22,674 bases of DNA, from assembly GCA_937995985.1 (NCBI GenBank), contig CALKIR010000030.1:1-22674 (forward strand), written 5' to 3'. Position 1 is the first letter of the stretch. Each line of letters begins with the position of its first letter. A program made the position numbers and the translations under genes. Below, one piece after another: positions 1 through 6,588 of the stretch. Below the pieces are notes generated by a model. That model had not been told where the DNA came from. It did not search any database and worked only from the letters and a program-made list of their open reading frames with translations. The stretch is from an uncultured Alcaligenaceae bacterium. Its GTDB lineage: Bacteria; Pseudomonadota; Gammaproteobacteria; Burkholderiales; Burkholderiaceae_B.

Positions 1-51
1 AATCAGCTTATTGCCGATGGTAAGTTGAGTGGTAAGGATGGTTTTCACTAA
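1..51 (+). CDS. C-terminal end of an unidentified protein (partial)
   Basis: Reading from base 1 gives sixteen codons ending in TAA at 49-51 (NQLIADGKLSGKDGFH). The upstream part lies outside the window, so the family cannot be named. What supports a real gene end is the strong hairpin with a T-run that starts about 20 bases after the stop, in the right place to end a rightward transcript. The tail is hydrophilic with no recognised motif. The other forward frames were not excluded. Confidence 0.35.
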   Translation, partial: NQLIADGKLSGKDGFH

Positions 52-71
52 GGGGTAAAATTAGTAGTGAT

Positions 72-110
72 AAAAAAACCTGGCCCGTTATATCAGGCCA
101 GGTTTTTTTT
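72..110. terminator. Bidirectional rho-independent terminator
   Basis: A perfect 7-bp stem, CCTGGCC (79-85) with GGCCAGG (96-102), has a 10-base loop. It is flanked by A7 on the left (72-78) and T8 on the right (103-110), so both transcripts get a U-tract. It sits between the rightward gene ending at 51 and the leftward alcohol dehydrogenase ending at 130 and can serve both. Confidence 0.9.
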
Positions 111-129
111 ATAGGATCAGTTTGTTAGG

Positions 130-1215
130 TTAGGGTTTAATTGCAACTTTGAGTACGCCATCGCGTTGGTTTGCAAATAAATCATAGGCCTCGACAATAT
201 CATCAAGTTTATACTCATGGGTGACGAGGCTGGTGAAATCAAAACGGCCTGATTCAACAATGCTCAGTAGACGGCGCATGCGTTCTTTTCCACCAGGGCA
301 CAAGGCAGATTCGATGCGGTAGTCGCCAATTCCAGCTGCATAGGCATCTACTGGGATGACGATGTCTTCAGCATAGACGCCCAGGCTAGAGAGGGTGCCG
401 CCAGGTTTTAGGACCCGTAAGGATTGCTCAAAAGTAAGTTGGGTGCCTAAGGCCTCAATGCTGGCGTCTGCTCCGCGGCCGCCGGTGATTTTCATGACCT
501 CGTCTACCACATCGCAGTTTTTAAAGTTGAGGGTGACATCAGCCCCCATATTTTTAGCAATGGCAAGGCGTTCATCATTTCCATCCACAGCAATGATGAC
601 ACTGGCGCCGCGTAGGCGTGCTCCTGCAGTGGCGCACAGACCAATGGGGCCTTGAGCAAAAATAACTACAATATCACCAATTTTGATATTGGCTTTTTCT
701 GCGCCGACAAAGCCAGTGGACATAATATCCGGGCACATGAGGACGGCTTCATCACTGAGCCCATCAGGGATGGGAGCCAGGTTGGCCTGTGCATCAGGAA
801 CCAAGACGTATTCTGCTTGAGTGCCGTCGATGGTATTACCAAAACGCCAGCCAGCAGTAGCTTTATAACCGTGCCCCGGGCAATCGGGTAAATAAGAGCC
901 ATCCTGAGAAGGAACACCATCTTGGCAAGGATAAGAGGTAAAACTTGGGCAGATGGCGCCTGCAATTACGCGTTGTCCCTCCTCATAGCCGCGTACATTG
1001 CTACCAAGTTTTTCAATAATGCCAACTGGCTCATGACCAACGGTAAGCCCTGGTGCAACTGGGTATTCTCCCTTGAGAATATGGACGTCGGTACCGCAAA
1101 TAGTGGTGGTTGTGATCTTGACAAGGGCGTCGTTGGGCCCTACGTCAGGAATGGGTTTTTCCACAATTTCAATGCGGTTTTTCTCTATAAATGCTGCGGC
1201 TTTCATCATTGTCAT
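130..1215 (-). CDS. Zinc-dependent alcohol dehydrogenase (MDR family)
   Basis: A 361-residue medium-chain dehydrogenase/reductase that interconverts an alcohol and its aldehyde or ketone with NAD(P). The GroES-like N-terminal half carries the catalytic zinc set: C40 (ICGTD), H61-E62 (GHEP) and D163 (CPDIMSTG). The Rossmann half has AQGPIG at 187-192, and D211 ends strand beta-2 (IIAVDGND), which usually favours NAD over NADP. The four-cysteine structural zinc lobe is missing; only scattered cysteines remain near residues 89-112. The overall pattern resembles the secondary-alcohol dehydrogenase branch (Clostridium/Thermoanaerobacter type) and a Cupriavidus-type enzyme I recall. The frame is open to a start at 1287, but AGGAGA at 1222-1227 (complement) lies 6 bases before the ATG at 1215, which gives MTMMKAAAF; I prefer this start. 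It is monocistronic, ending at the terminator. The substrate is not determinable from sequence. Confidence 0.9.
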   Translation of the reverse strand: MTMMKAAAFIEKNRIEIVEKPIPDVGPNDALVKITTTTICGTDVHILKGEYPVAPGLTVGHEPVGIIEKLGSNVRGYEEGQRVIAGAICPSFTSYPCQDGVPSQDGSYLPDCPGHGYKATAGWRFGNTIDGTQAEYVLVPDAQANLAPIPDGLSDEAVLMCPDIMSTGFVGAEKANIKIGDIVVIFAQGPIGLCATAGARLRGASVIIAVDGNDERLAIAKNMGADVTLNFKNCDVVDEVMKITGGRGADASIEALGTQLTFEQSLRVLKPGGTLSSLGVYAEDIVIPVDAYAAGIGDYRIESALCPGGKERMRRLLSIVESGRFDFTSLVTHEYKLDDIVEAYDLFANQRDGVLKVAIKP

Positions 1216-1244
1216 GATGCATCTCCTATGTGCATAGATAATTT

Positions 1245-1301
1245 CGTACGGCTTAAGGAAAGAATCCTCGCCCCGTACCTTTATCATATATTATTGTACG
1301 G
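1245..1301 (-). promoter_or_regulatory. Candidate operator/promoter of the alcohol dehydrogenase
   Basis: CCGTAC at 1273-1278 and GTACGG at 1296-1301 form a perfect 6-bp inverted repeat with a 17-base spacer. A third copy, CGTACGG, lies at 1245-1251. The GTAC centres are 21 bp (two helical turns) and 29 bp apart. On the complementary strand the spacer of the first pair contains TATGAT (1283-1288), a -10-like hexamer pointing toward the dehydrogenase. This is what a regulator site over a promoter would look like. No regulator gene lies nearby, and the -35 element is poor. Confidence 0.4.
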
Positions 1302-1410
1302 TTGAGCTAATTGATTAAAATCAGCAATTGTTAAGCTTAAAGCTTTTATAGTGCTTGGACTAGGTAATGAATTGAATAAGTTTTTCACTATCTTTTAAAT
1401 GGAGCATGTC

Positions 1411-1758
1411 ATGGAGTTAAATACTCAGTCTCATGAGCAGGTTGTGTTGGTGCTTTCTAATGCGCCCAGTGAATTGTTGGCCAAGCGCATTGCACATCAA
1501 GCGGTAGAAAAGGGATTAGCTGCGTGTGTGAACCTTGGGACCCCAACGTTGTCTATGTATATGTGGAAGGATACGCTTGAGAGTGCCACTGAGGTGCCAA
1601 TTACTTTTAAAACCACAGGGGCGCGGGTGTTGGCTCTGATGGAGCATATCAAGGCTATCCATCCTTATGAGGTTCCCGAGATTATCGTATTGCCAGTCAT
1701 TGCGGGCTTAGATGCGTATATAGAATGGGTCCAAGAGTGCACTCGGGAAGAGAATTAA
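1411..1758 (+). CDS. cutA: CutA, divalent-cation tolerance protein
   Basis: A 115-residue protein with the hallmarks of the CutA1 family, small trimeric proteins with a ferredoxin-like fold linked in E. coli to copper tolerance; the biochemical role is unsettled. Visible family blocks are KGLAACVNL (with C39), the Y-x-W-K-D / E-x-E-V / FKTT stretch in the middle, and HPYEVPEIIVLPV followed by a GLDAYIEW tail. Length matches the family (E. coli 112). An in-frame ATG exists at 1399, but GGAG at 1401-1404 lies 6 bases before the ATG at 1411, so the later start is preferred. It is followed 38 bases on by dsbD in the same direction, with no convincing terminator between them, so the two are probably cotranscribed. 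E. coli also has cutA (cutA1) directly before dsbD (cutA2), which supports the call. Confidence 0.95.
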   Translation: MELNTQSHEQVVLVLSNAPSELLAKRIAHQAVEKGLAACVNLGTPTLSMYMWKDTLESATEVPITFKTTGARVLALMEHIKAIHPYEVPEIIVLPVIAGLDAYIEWVQECTREEN

Positions 1759-1796
1759 AACCATGATGCATGTTTTTTTAATTTAAAGGTTTTTTT

Positions 1797-3767
1797 ATGT
1801 TGCGTTCTCCTGCTGCAAAGGTATGTGCTAGTTTTCCTGCTCATCAGTTCGGTCGCGCATTGCAATGGGGCTTTTTGGTTCGGTGGGTAGGGGGGGCAGT
1901 GAGTTGGGTATTGCTGTCTTGTGTGTTATGGAGTGCAGCTGCCTTTGCGGAGGAGTTTTTAGACCCTGATGAGGCTTTTCGTTTGTCGGTTGCCAGCGTC
2001 AGCCCCACAGAGGTCGCTGTGCATTTCCAAATCGCACCCGAATATTACATGTATCAAGAGCGTTTTGATTTTGAGGTGCTCGGATCAGGGGTGCAGTTAG
2101 GTGAGGTACGTTTTCCGCCTGCGATAGTGGTTCATGACCCGACTTTTGCTAAAGATATGCCTGTGTACTATCAGCAGGTGACGGTGCAGATAGAGTTAGT
2201 TCCTGATGTAGGGGGGCAGGTGGCTGAGCCAGCGCAGTTGCGCATTGTCAGTCAGGGCTGTGCCGATGCCGGGTTGTGTTATTCCCCAATTACCCAAACG
2301 GTGCCACTCATCCCGGTTTCAGGAGGGTATCTAGTTGATGGGCCGTGGGCTGTGGATGAGGTACCTGCACCATTGGCACAGGCTGTTGATTCGCATATCG
2401 ATTCAGAGGTTGTAGATTCAGGTGGGATTTTTGCGGCAGCCAGTCTGAGTGATACAGGGTTGGCGCAGTATTTCAGTCAGGCAGGGCTGCTGGAGATGAT
2501 GGCGGCCGCTTTTGTGTTGGGGGTGTTGTTATCATTTACGCCCTGTGTGTTGCCGATGGTGCCTATTTTATTGAGCATTATTGCGGGGCAGCAGAGTAGG
2601 GATGGGCAGGATTCTGAGAGGCGGCGGGCCCGTGGGTTAACAATGGCTGCTGTGTATGTATTAGGGGTATCAGTGGTATACACCTTGTTAGGGGTGATCG
2701 CCGGGTTAGTGGGTGCCAGTTTGGCGATGTGGTTGCAAAAGCCGTGGGTATTAATGAGTTTTGCGGCTTTATTGGTGATTTTGGCTTTGTCCATGTTTGA
2801 TGCTTATACCTTGCAGGTGCCAGCAGGGCTACAGGCCCGTTTGCAGGGGCGTTTAAATCGTTTACCAGCGGGACGGTTTGGCGGGGTATTTGTGATGGGG
2901 ATGCTGTCCGCTTTGATTGTAGGTCCTTGTGTGGCGGCGCCTCTGGCTGGGGTGTTGTTATTTATTTCTCAAACCGGTGATTTGTTAGTGGGGGGGCTGA
3001 CTTTATTTGCTTTGGCATGGGGGTCAGGGGTATTGTTGCTGGTGGTTGGCGCGACCTCTAATCGTTGGATGCCCAAGGCGGGTGCCTGGATGAATTTGGT
3101 GAAATATGGGTTTGGGGTGTTATTGCTGGCCACTGCGTGGTGGATGATGAGTCTGACTGCGTTGGTGCCTGGGTGGTTATGGGTTTTGGGTTGGGCTTTA
3201 TTGGCGTTGTGGGCTGCATTGCTATTAGGGTTGGTGCGGCCTTTGGCGGATCATAGTGGGCCGTGGGCTTATCTTAGTCGTGCCGTGGCAGGGCTGTTAG
3301 CGGTGTGGGCGGTAGTGATGGTGATTGGAGTGGGGCTAGGCAGCGATAGTGTTTTGAGGCCGTTGGCTTCTGTATCAGGATCAGGGACAGGGGCAGTTGT
3401 TCAGCAGGTCCAGTTTAAACGTATCCATACCATAGATGAGTTAAACGAGGCTTTAGCAGAGACGAATCGTCCCGTTATGCTGGATTTTTACGCGGATTGG
3501 TGTGTGTCTTGTATTGAGATGGAGCGTTTTACTTTTTCTGATCCGGTCGTGGCACAGTATATGCAGCAAATGCTGTTATTGCAGGTGGATGTGACTGACC
3601 ATAATGAGGCAGATCGTGCGTTGCTCAAGCGTTTTAGCTTGTTTGGCCCACCAGGGATTATTTTCTTTGATGCGCAGGGACAAGAGCTTTCTGAGCCTCG
3701 GGTGATTGGGTTTATGGCTGCAGCGCCATTTAGTCAGCTACTAGAGCAGGTGCTGCAGGCTCAATAG
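1797..3767 (+). CDS. dsbD: Thiol:disulfide interchange protein DsbD
   Basis: An inner-membrane protein that passes electrons from cytoplasmic thioredoxin to periplasmic disulfide isomerases and cytochrome c thiol reductases. All three redox pairs are present: the periplasmic alpha domain C155/C161 (QGCADAGLC), the membrane core C250 (FTPCVLPMVP) and C378 (VGPCVAAPL), and the C-terminal thioredoxin-like domain C569/C572 (DWCVSC). About eight hydrophobic segments span roughly residues 235-515. At 656 residues it is longer than E. coli DsbD (565). Part of the difference is an unusually long signal peptide: about 30 residues precede the hydrophobic core, with likely cleavage after AAAFA near residue 51. 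The start at 1797 has AAAGG at 1785-1789 followed by seven Ts; a later start inside the long leader cannot be excluded. Closeness to resBC and cytochrome c4 fits a role in keeping apocytochrome cysteines reduced. Confidence 0.97.
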   Translation: MLRSPAAKVCASFPAHQFGRALQWGFLVRWVGGAVSWVLLSCVLWSAAAFAEEFLDPDEAFRLSVASVSPTEVAVHFQIAPEYYMYQERFDFEVLGSGVQLGEVRFPPAIVVHDPTFAKDMPVYYQQVTVQIELVPDVGGQVAEPAQLRIVSQGCADAGLCYSPITQTVPLIPVSGGYLVDGPWAVDEVPAPLAQAVDSHIDSEVVDSGGIFAAASLSDTGLAQYFSQAGLLEMMAAAFVLGVLLSFTPCVLPMVPILLSIIAGQQSRDGQDSERRRARGLTMAAVYVLGVSVVYTLLGVIAGLVGASLAMWLQKPWVLMSFAALLVILALSMFDAYTLQVPAGLQARLQGRLNRLPAGRFGGVFVMGMLSALIVGPCVAAPLAGVLLFISQTGDLLVGGLTLFALAWGSGVLLLVVGATSNRWMPKAGAWMNLVKYGFGVLLLATAWWMMSLTALVPGWLWVLGWALLALWAALLLGLVRPLADHSGPWAYLSRAVAGLLAVWAVVMVIGVGLGSDSVLRPLASVSGSGTGAVVQQVQFKRIHTIDELNEALAETNRPVMLDFYADWCVSCIEMERFTFSDPVVAQYMQQMLLLQVDVTDHNEADRALLKRFSLFGPPGIIFFDAQGQELSEPRVIGFMAAAPFSQLLEQVLQAQ

Positions 3768-3794
3768 GTATGAGTTTGCTTCTCAGTAGAGCCA

Positions 3795-3828
3795 AGCCCC
3801 CTATATGGCCAGTAGGCCTGAGGGGGCT
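3795..3828. terminator. Convergent intergenic hairpin between dsbD and hemB
   Basis: A perfect 8-bp outer stem, AGCCCCCT (3795-3802) with AGGGGGCT (3821-3828), encloses an inner GGCC/GGCC pair (3807-3810 with 3815-3818). It lies in the 70-bp gap where dsbD and hemB meet tail to tail. No T-run follows on either strand, so it is a strong hairpin but not a textbook intrinsic terminator. It could act as an RNA 3'-end stabiliser or a Rho-assisted stop for both transcripts. Confidence 0.55.
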
Positions 3829-3837
3829 GTGGGCGAT

Positions 3838-4854
3838 TTATTGGTGTTCTTTTAGCCAACGGGCTGCTTCGAGAGCAAAATAGGTCAAAATACCATCAGC
3901 TCCTGCGCGCTTAAAGGCAAGCAAGGATTCCATCATGACCTTGTCATGCTCCAACCAGTCGTTAGCAGCGGCTGCCTTGAGCATGGCATATTCTCCACTT
4001 ACTTGGTAGGCAAAGGTGGGCATGCCAAAGGCGTCTTTGACCTCACGAATCACATCAAGGTAGGGCATGCCGGGTTTGACCATCACCATGTCGGCTCCTT
4101 CGCGGATATCCGCAGCAACCTCACGCAGTGCTTCTGCTCGATTGGCAGGATCCATTTGGTAGGTTGCCTTGTCTGCTTTGCCTAGATTACTGGCTGAGCC
4201 AACTGCATCACGAAATGGGCCATAAAAGGCGCTGGCGTATTTAGCTGAGTAGGCCATAATACGAACATTGATAAATTGGTGCTCATCTAAGATGTCGCGC
4301 AAGGCACCAATGCGGCCATCCATCATGTCGCTTGGGGCCACGATATCAACACCGGCTTGTGCTTGGGTCAGGGCCTGTTGGCGTAGTACTTTGACCGTAT
4401 CCTCGTTGAGCACATAGCCGGTGTCATCGATGATGCCATCTTGGCCATGGCTGGTGTATGGGTCAAGGGCGACATCGGTGAGAATGCCAAGCTCAGGGTA
4501 GCGTTCTTTGAGGAGGCGAATGGTGCGCGGGATCAGTCCATCAGGATTGGCCGCCTCGATGCCATCTGGGGTTTTCAGTGCGGCATCAATATTAGGAAAT
4601 AAAGACAGGACAGGAATGCCCAGCTCAAGACAGCTTTCTGCTACCTCAGCAATGCGATCAGGAGAGTAGCGATACACGCCAGGCATAGAGCCGACTTGCT
4701 CGCGTATGTTGGTGCCCTCCCGTACAAAGACTGGGTAGATAAAATCATCGGTGCTGACGCGGTGCTCCCGCACCAAGCGGCGAGTAAAGTCATCTACACG
4801 GTTGCGGCGCAAGCGTGTGACAGGAAAATGAGTAGCAGGTATAAATTGTGTCAT
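3838..4854 (-). CDS. hemB: Delta-aminolevulinic acid dehydratase (porphobilinogen synthase)
   Basis: Condenses two 5-aminolevulinate molecules to porphobilinogen in the cytoplasm, an early step toward haem. The 338-residue TIM-barrel enzyme shows both active-site lysines: K205 (AYSAKYASAFYGPFRDA) and the Schiff-base K260 (VMVKPGMPYLDV). The metal region reads DVALDPYTSHGQDG (127-140), with aspartates where zinc enzymes have the three cysteines, so this is the Zn-independent, magnesium/potassium-type enzyme known from Pseudomonas and Bradyrhizobium. The start ATG at 4854 overlaps the yihA stop by four bases (ATGA), and AAAGG lies 7 bases upstream, so it is translationally coupled to yihA. Its presence beside the cytochrome c genes fits haem supply. 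Confidence 0.98.
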   Translation of the reverse strand: MTQFIPATHFPVTRLRRNRVDDFTRRLVREHRVSTDDFIYPVFVREGTNIREQVGSMPGVYRYSPDRIAEVAESCLELGIPVLSLFPNIDAALKTPDGIEAANPDGLIPRTIRLLKERYPELGILTDVALDPYTSHGQDGIIDDTGYVLNEDTVKVLRQQALTQAQAGVDIVAPSDMMDGRIGALRDILDEHQFINVRIMAYSAKYASAFYGPFRDAVGSASNLGKADKATYQMDPANRAEALREVAADIREGADMVMVKPGMPYLDVIREVKDAFGMPTFAYQVSGEYAMLKAAAANDWLEHDKVMMESLLAFKRAGADGILTYFALEAARWLKEHQ

Positions 4855-5474
4855 GGAACAACCTTTGGAGATATCCAGTTTTCAATTTGTGTGGTGACCT
4901 CATCAAGGCCAATGCGTTGGGTGGATGAAAAAGGCATAACCTGTGAGTGACTGTATCGTTGCCATTCTTTTTGAATCGCAGCGATGGTCTGCATCCGGCG
5001 CCCATAAGCCATTTTGTCGGCTTTGGTTGCGAGAATCAATACGGGCTTTTGGGTGGGCGCAATCCACTGTGCCAGGTGTGTGTCCAGAGGGGTGAGCCCA
5101 CGGCGAATGTCAACTAATAGGACGATGCCCGCAATGCTGGAGCGACGCTGTAAGTAGCCGCCAATGAGCTCCTCCCATTGTTGTTTTTGTTGTTTATCTA
5201 CCGCAGCATAGCCATAGCCCGGTAAGTCCACTAGATAACCAAGTGAGGCCTCTTTGTCAATGGGATCGGGGATTCCAAAGAAGTTAATCAGCCGTGTTCG
5301 CCCAGGGGTTTTGCTGGCATGGGCGAGGCGTCGTTGATTGGTCAGTACATTAATGGCTGAAGACTTGCCAACATTAGAGCGGCCAACAAAGCAGACCTCA
5401 GGGGGGCCTGCAGGAGGCAGCTGACGGAGCTGAGCTGCCGAGGTAACAAAGTGGGCACGATATAGGATAGACAT
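4851..5474 (-). CDS. yihA: Ribosome-biogenesis GTP-binding protein YihA/EngB
   Basis: An essential TRAFAC-class GTPase involved in assembly of the large ribosomal subunit. The 207 residues contain G1 GRSNVGKS (31-38), a switch region with KTPGRTRLINFF, G3 DLPGYG near residue 93, G4 TKAD near 150 and a G5-like SST near 183. Length matches E. coli YihA (210). The ATG at 5474 has only a weak GGGAA about ten bases upstream, but the N-terminus aligns with the family, whose proteins also have a short segment before G1. It is first gene of a two-gene leftward operon with hemB and is divergent from cytochrome c4 across a 206-bp AT-rich gap. Confidence 0.96.
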   Translation of the reverse strand: MSILYRAHFVTSAAQLRQLPPAGPPEVCFVGRSNVGKSSAINVLTNQRRLAHASKTPGRTRLINFFGIPDPIDKEASLGYLVDLPGYGYAAVDKQQKQQWEELIGGYLQRRSSIAGIVLLVDIRRGLTPLDTHLAQWIAPTQKPVLILATKADKMAYGRRMQTIAAIQKEWQRYSHSQVMPFSSTQRIGLDEVTTQIENWISPKVVP

Positions 5475-5680
5475 TATAATTAGTTTCCCATTAAATTTAT
5501 TCTAACTATTGTATAATCATAGTCTTTGAAACCGCCTAGCGAAACCGCTAAAATCGCTGTGAGCATCGATCTGCCTTAGGCGGGTCGTGCTTATTCAGGC
5601 TTATTTGTCGTTGTGGTTAGCGTAGTTAGCCATTTTTCCCGGTCTCTCACCGATAATTCAAGAAGATCGTCGAGGTCTCC
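5475..5680 (+). promoter_or_regulatory. Divergent yihA / cytochrome c4 promoter region and long c4 leader
   Basis: The first 50 bases are AT-rich and hold a perfect -10 hexamer TATAAT at 5512-5517 on the + strand; no good -35 is seen. If used, it would give a cytochrome c4 leader of about 155 bases. That leader contains TAGCG/CGCTA (5537-5541 with 5546-5550, tetraloop AAAC), overlapping an alternative longer pairing of CCGCCTA (5532-5538) with TAGGCGG (5577-5583). GAAACCGC occurs twice (5528-5535, 5541-5548). The cytochrome c4 ribosome site is GAGG at 5672-5675. No tRNA or known riboswitch pattern is recognised here. Confidence 0.35.
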
Positions 5681-6370
5681 ATGAAGCGCGTGCTTAAAAA
5701 AATACTTTTAACCAGTGGTTTTATTCTTGGCAGCATGGGGTTTGTTACCAGTCATGCTGTTGATCTTTCTCGACCAGATATCGAGAAGGGTGAGCAAATC
5801 TATCTTCAGGGCGACCCGTCACGCGGTGTACTTGCCTGTGTGACGTGTCACGGGACTGAGGGCAATAGCGTACTGGAAACATATCCTAACTTGGCCGAAC
5901 AGCCTTTTGAGTATTTGGTCAAGCAGATGAAAGATTTTCGTCCCGATGGGGACAAGCCCGCTAAACGCCTAGGGGCAGGGGGTAATCCTGCGGTGATGGC
6001 CCCTATTGTGGCACAAATGACAGACGAGGAAATTCGTGACGTGGCGTTTTATGTCAGTGTGCAAAAGCTTGATCCTGAGACGCTGCCTACAGCCAGCAAT
6101 GAGGATACCCTTGAGTATGCGCAAAAAATCTGGCGGGGAGGCATTCCCGATCGTAATGTTGCTGCTTGTGCAGCTTGTCACGCCCCTAATGGAGCTGGTA
6201 TTCCCGGTGAGTTTCCTCGGCTAAAAGGACAGTTTGCTTCTTATTTAGCTGAGCAGCTTCGCTTGTTCCGTGACGGTGAGCGTCAGGATGATATTATGGC
6301 AGCTATCGCGAGTCGCATGCAAGAAAAGGACATTCAAGCCATTGCTGATTATGCTGCCGGGTTGCGCTAG
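5681..6370 (+). CDS. Dihaem cytochrome c4 (periplasmic electron carrier)
   Basis: A 229-residue exported protein with two cytochrome c domains, the pattern of cytochrome c4, which carries electrons from the bc1 complex to terminal oxidases such as cbb3. The signal peptide is MKRVLKKILL plus a hydrophobic core, with likely cleavage after SHA at residue 26. Haem-binding motifs are C53-x-x-C56-H57 (CVTCH) and C163-x-x-C166-H167 (CAACH), and the likely axial methionines are M106 (VMAPIV) and M205 (DDIMAAIA). The two halves resemble each other (DEEIRDVAFYVS versus EKDIQAIADYAA), as expected from internal duplication. The start at 5681 has GAGG at 5672-5675. A strong terminator follows, so it is probably a separate transcript from resBC, whose products would attach its haems. 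Confidence 0.93.
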   Translation: MKRVLKKILLTSGFILGSMGFVTSHAVDLSRPDIEKGEQIYLQGDPSRGVLACVTCHGTEGNSVLETYPNLAEQPFEYLVKQMKDFRPDGDKPAKRLGAGGNPAVMAPIVAQMTDEEIRDVAFYVSVQKLDPETLPTASNEDTLEYAQKIWRGGIPDRNVAACAACHAPNGAGIPGEFPRLKGQFASYLAEQLRLFRDGERQDDIMAAIASRMQEKDIQAIADYAAGLR

Positions 6371-6431
6371 GCGTAGCGCTTCCTTCGGTTGAGCGGCGGT
6401 GTGGCTGTTCATGAGTCAGTCCTAATACAGG

Positions 6432-6478
6432 CCCCTTGGGTTTTGTGTCGCAGCACAAGACCCAAGGGGTTTGGTTTG
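6432..6478 (+). terminator. Rho-independent terminator after cytochrome c4
   Basis: CCCCTTGGGT (6432-6441) pairs perfectly with ACCCAAGGGG (6460-6469). Inside it, TTGTG (6443-6447) pairs with CACAA (6454-6458). The stem is followed by TTTGGTTTG, a short interrupted T-tract. It lies 62 bases after the cytochrome c4 stop and separates it from resB. Confidence 0.85.
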
Positions 6479-6588
6479 TATGCGGGGTGAGTCGTCACGA
6501 TGGAACTTTTTCCATTTTATGTACTCTATACCATGTTGAGTGCTGTTTAGTATTTTTTACCCCACCTTTTTTTTCATAGTAAAGTACT

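Noticed and set aside
395..1305. Several open frames of 60-127 codons opposite the alcohol dehydrogenase
   Set aside because: They lie antisense to a gene with a full set of family motifs, have no ribosome sites of note and show no recognisable domain.
1331..1348. Overlapping AAGCTT palindromes upstream of cutA as an operator
   Set aside because: The palindromes are short and AT-rich, expected by chance in this intergenic stretch, with no matching second site.
1759..1796. CATG-ATG-CATG followed by seven Ts between cutA and dsbD, as a terminator
   Set aside because: The stem is only four base pairs, too weak for an intrinsic terminator; the two genes are more likely cotranscribed.
3838..4854. 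HemB without the zinc cysteines as a defective enzyme
   Set aside because: The aspartate-containing DVALDPYTSHGQDG form is the normal zinc-independent class; both active-site lysines are present.
5520..5680. tRNA or small structured RNA gene in the cytochrome c4 leader
   Set aside because: No T-loop GTTCRA box, acceptor pairing or known riboswitch pattern could be found; only short stems are visible.
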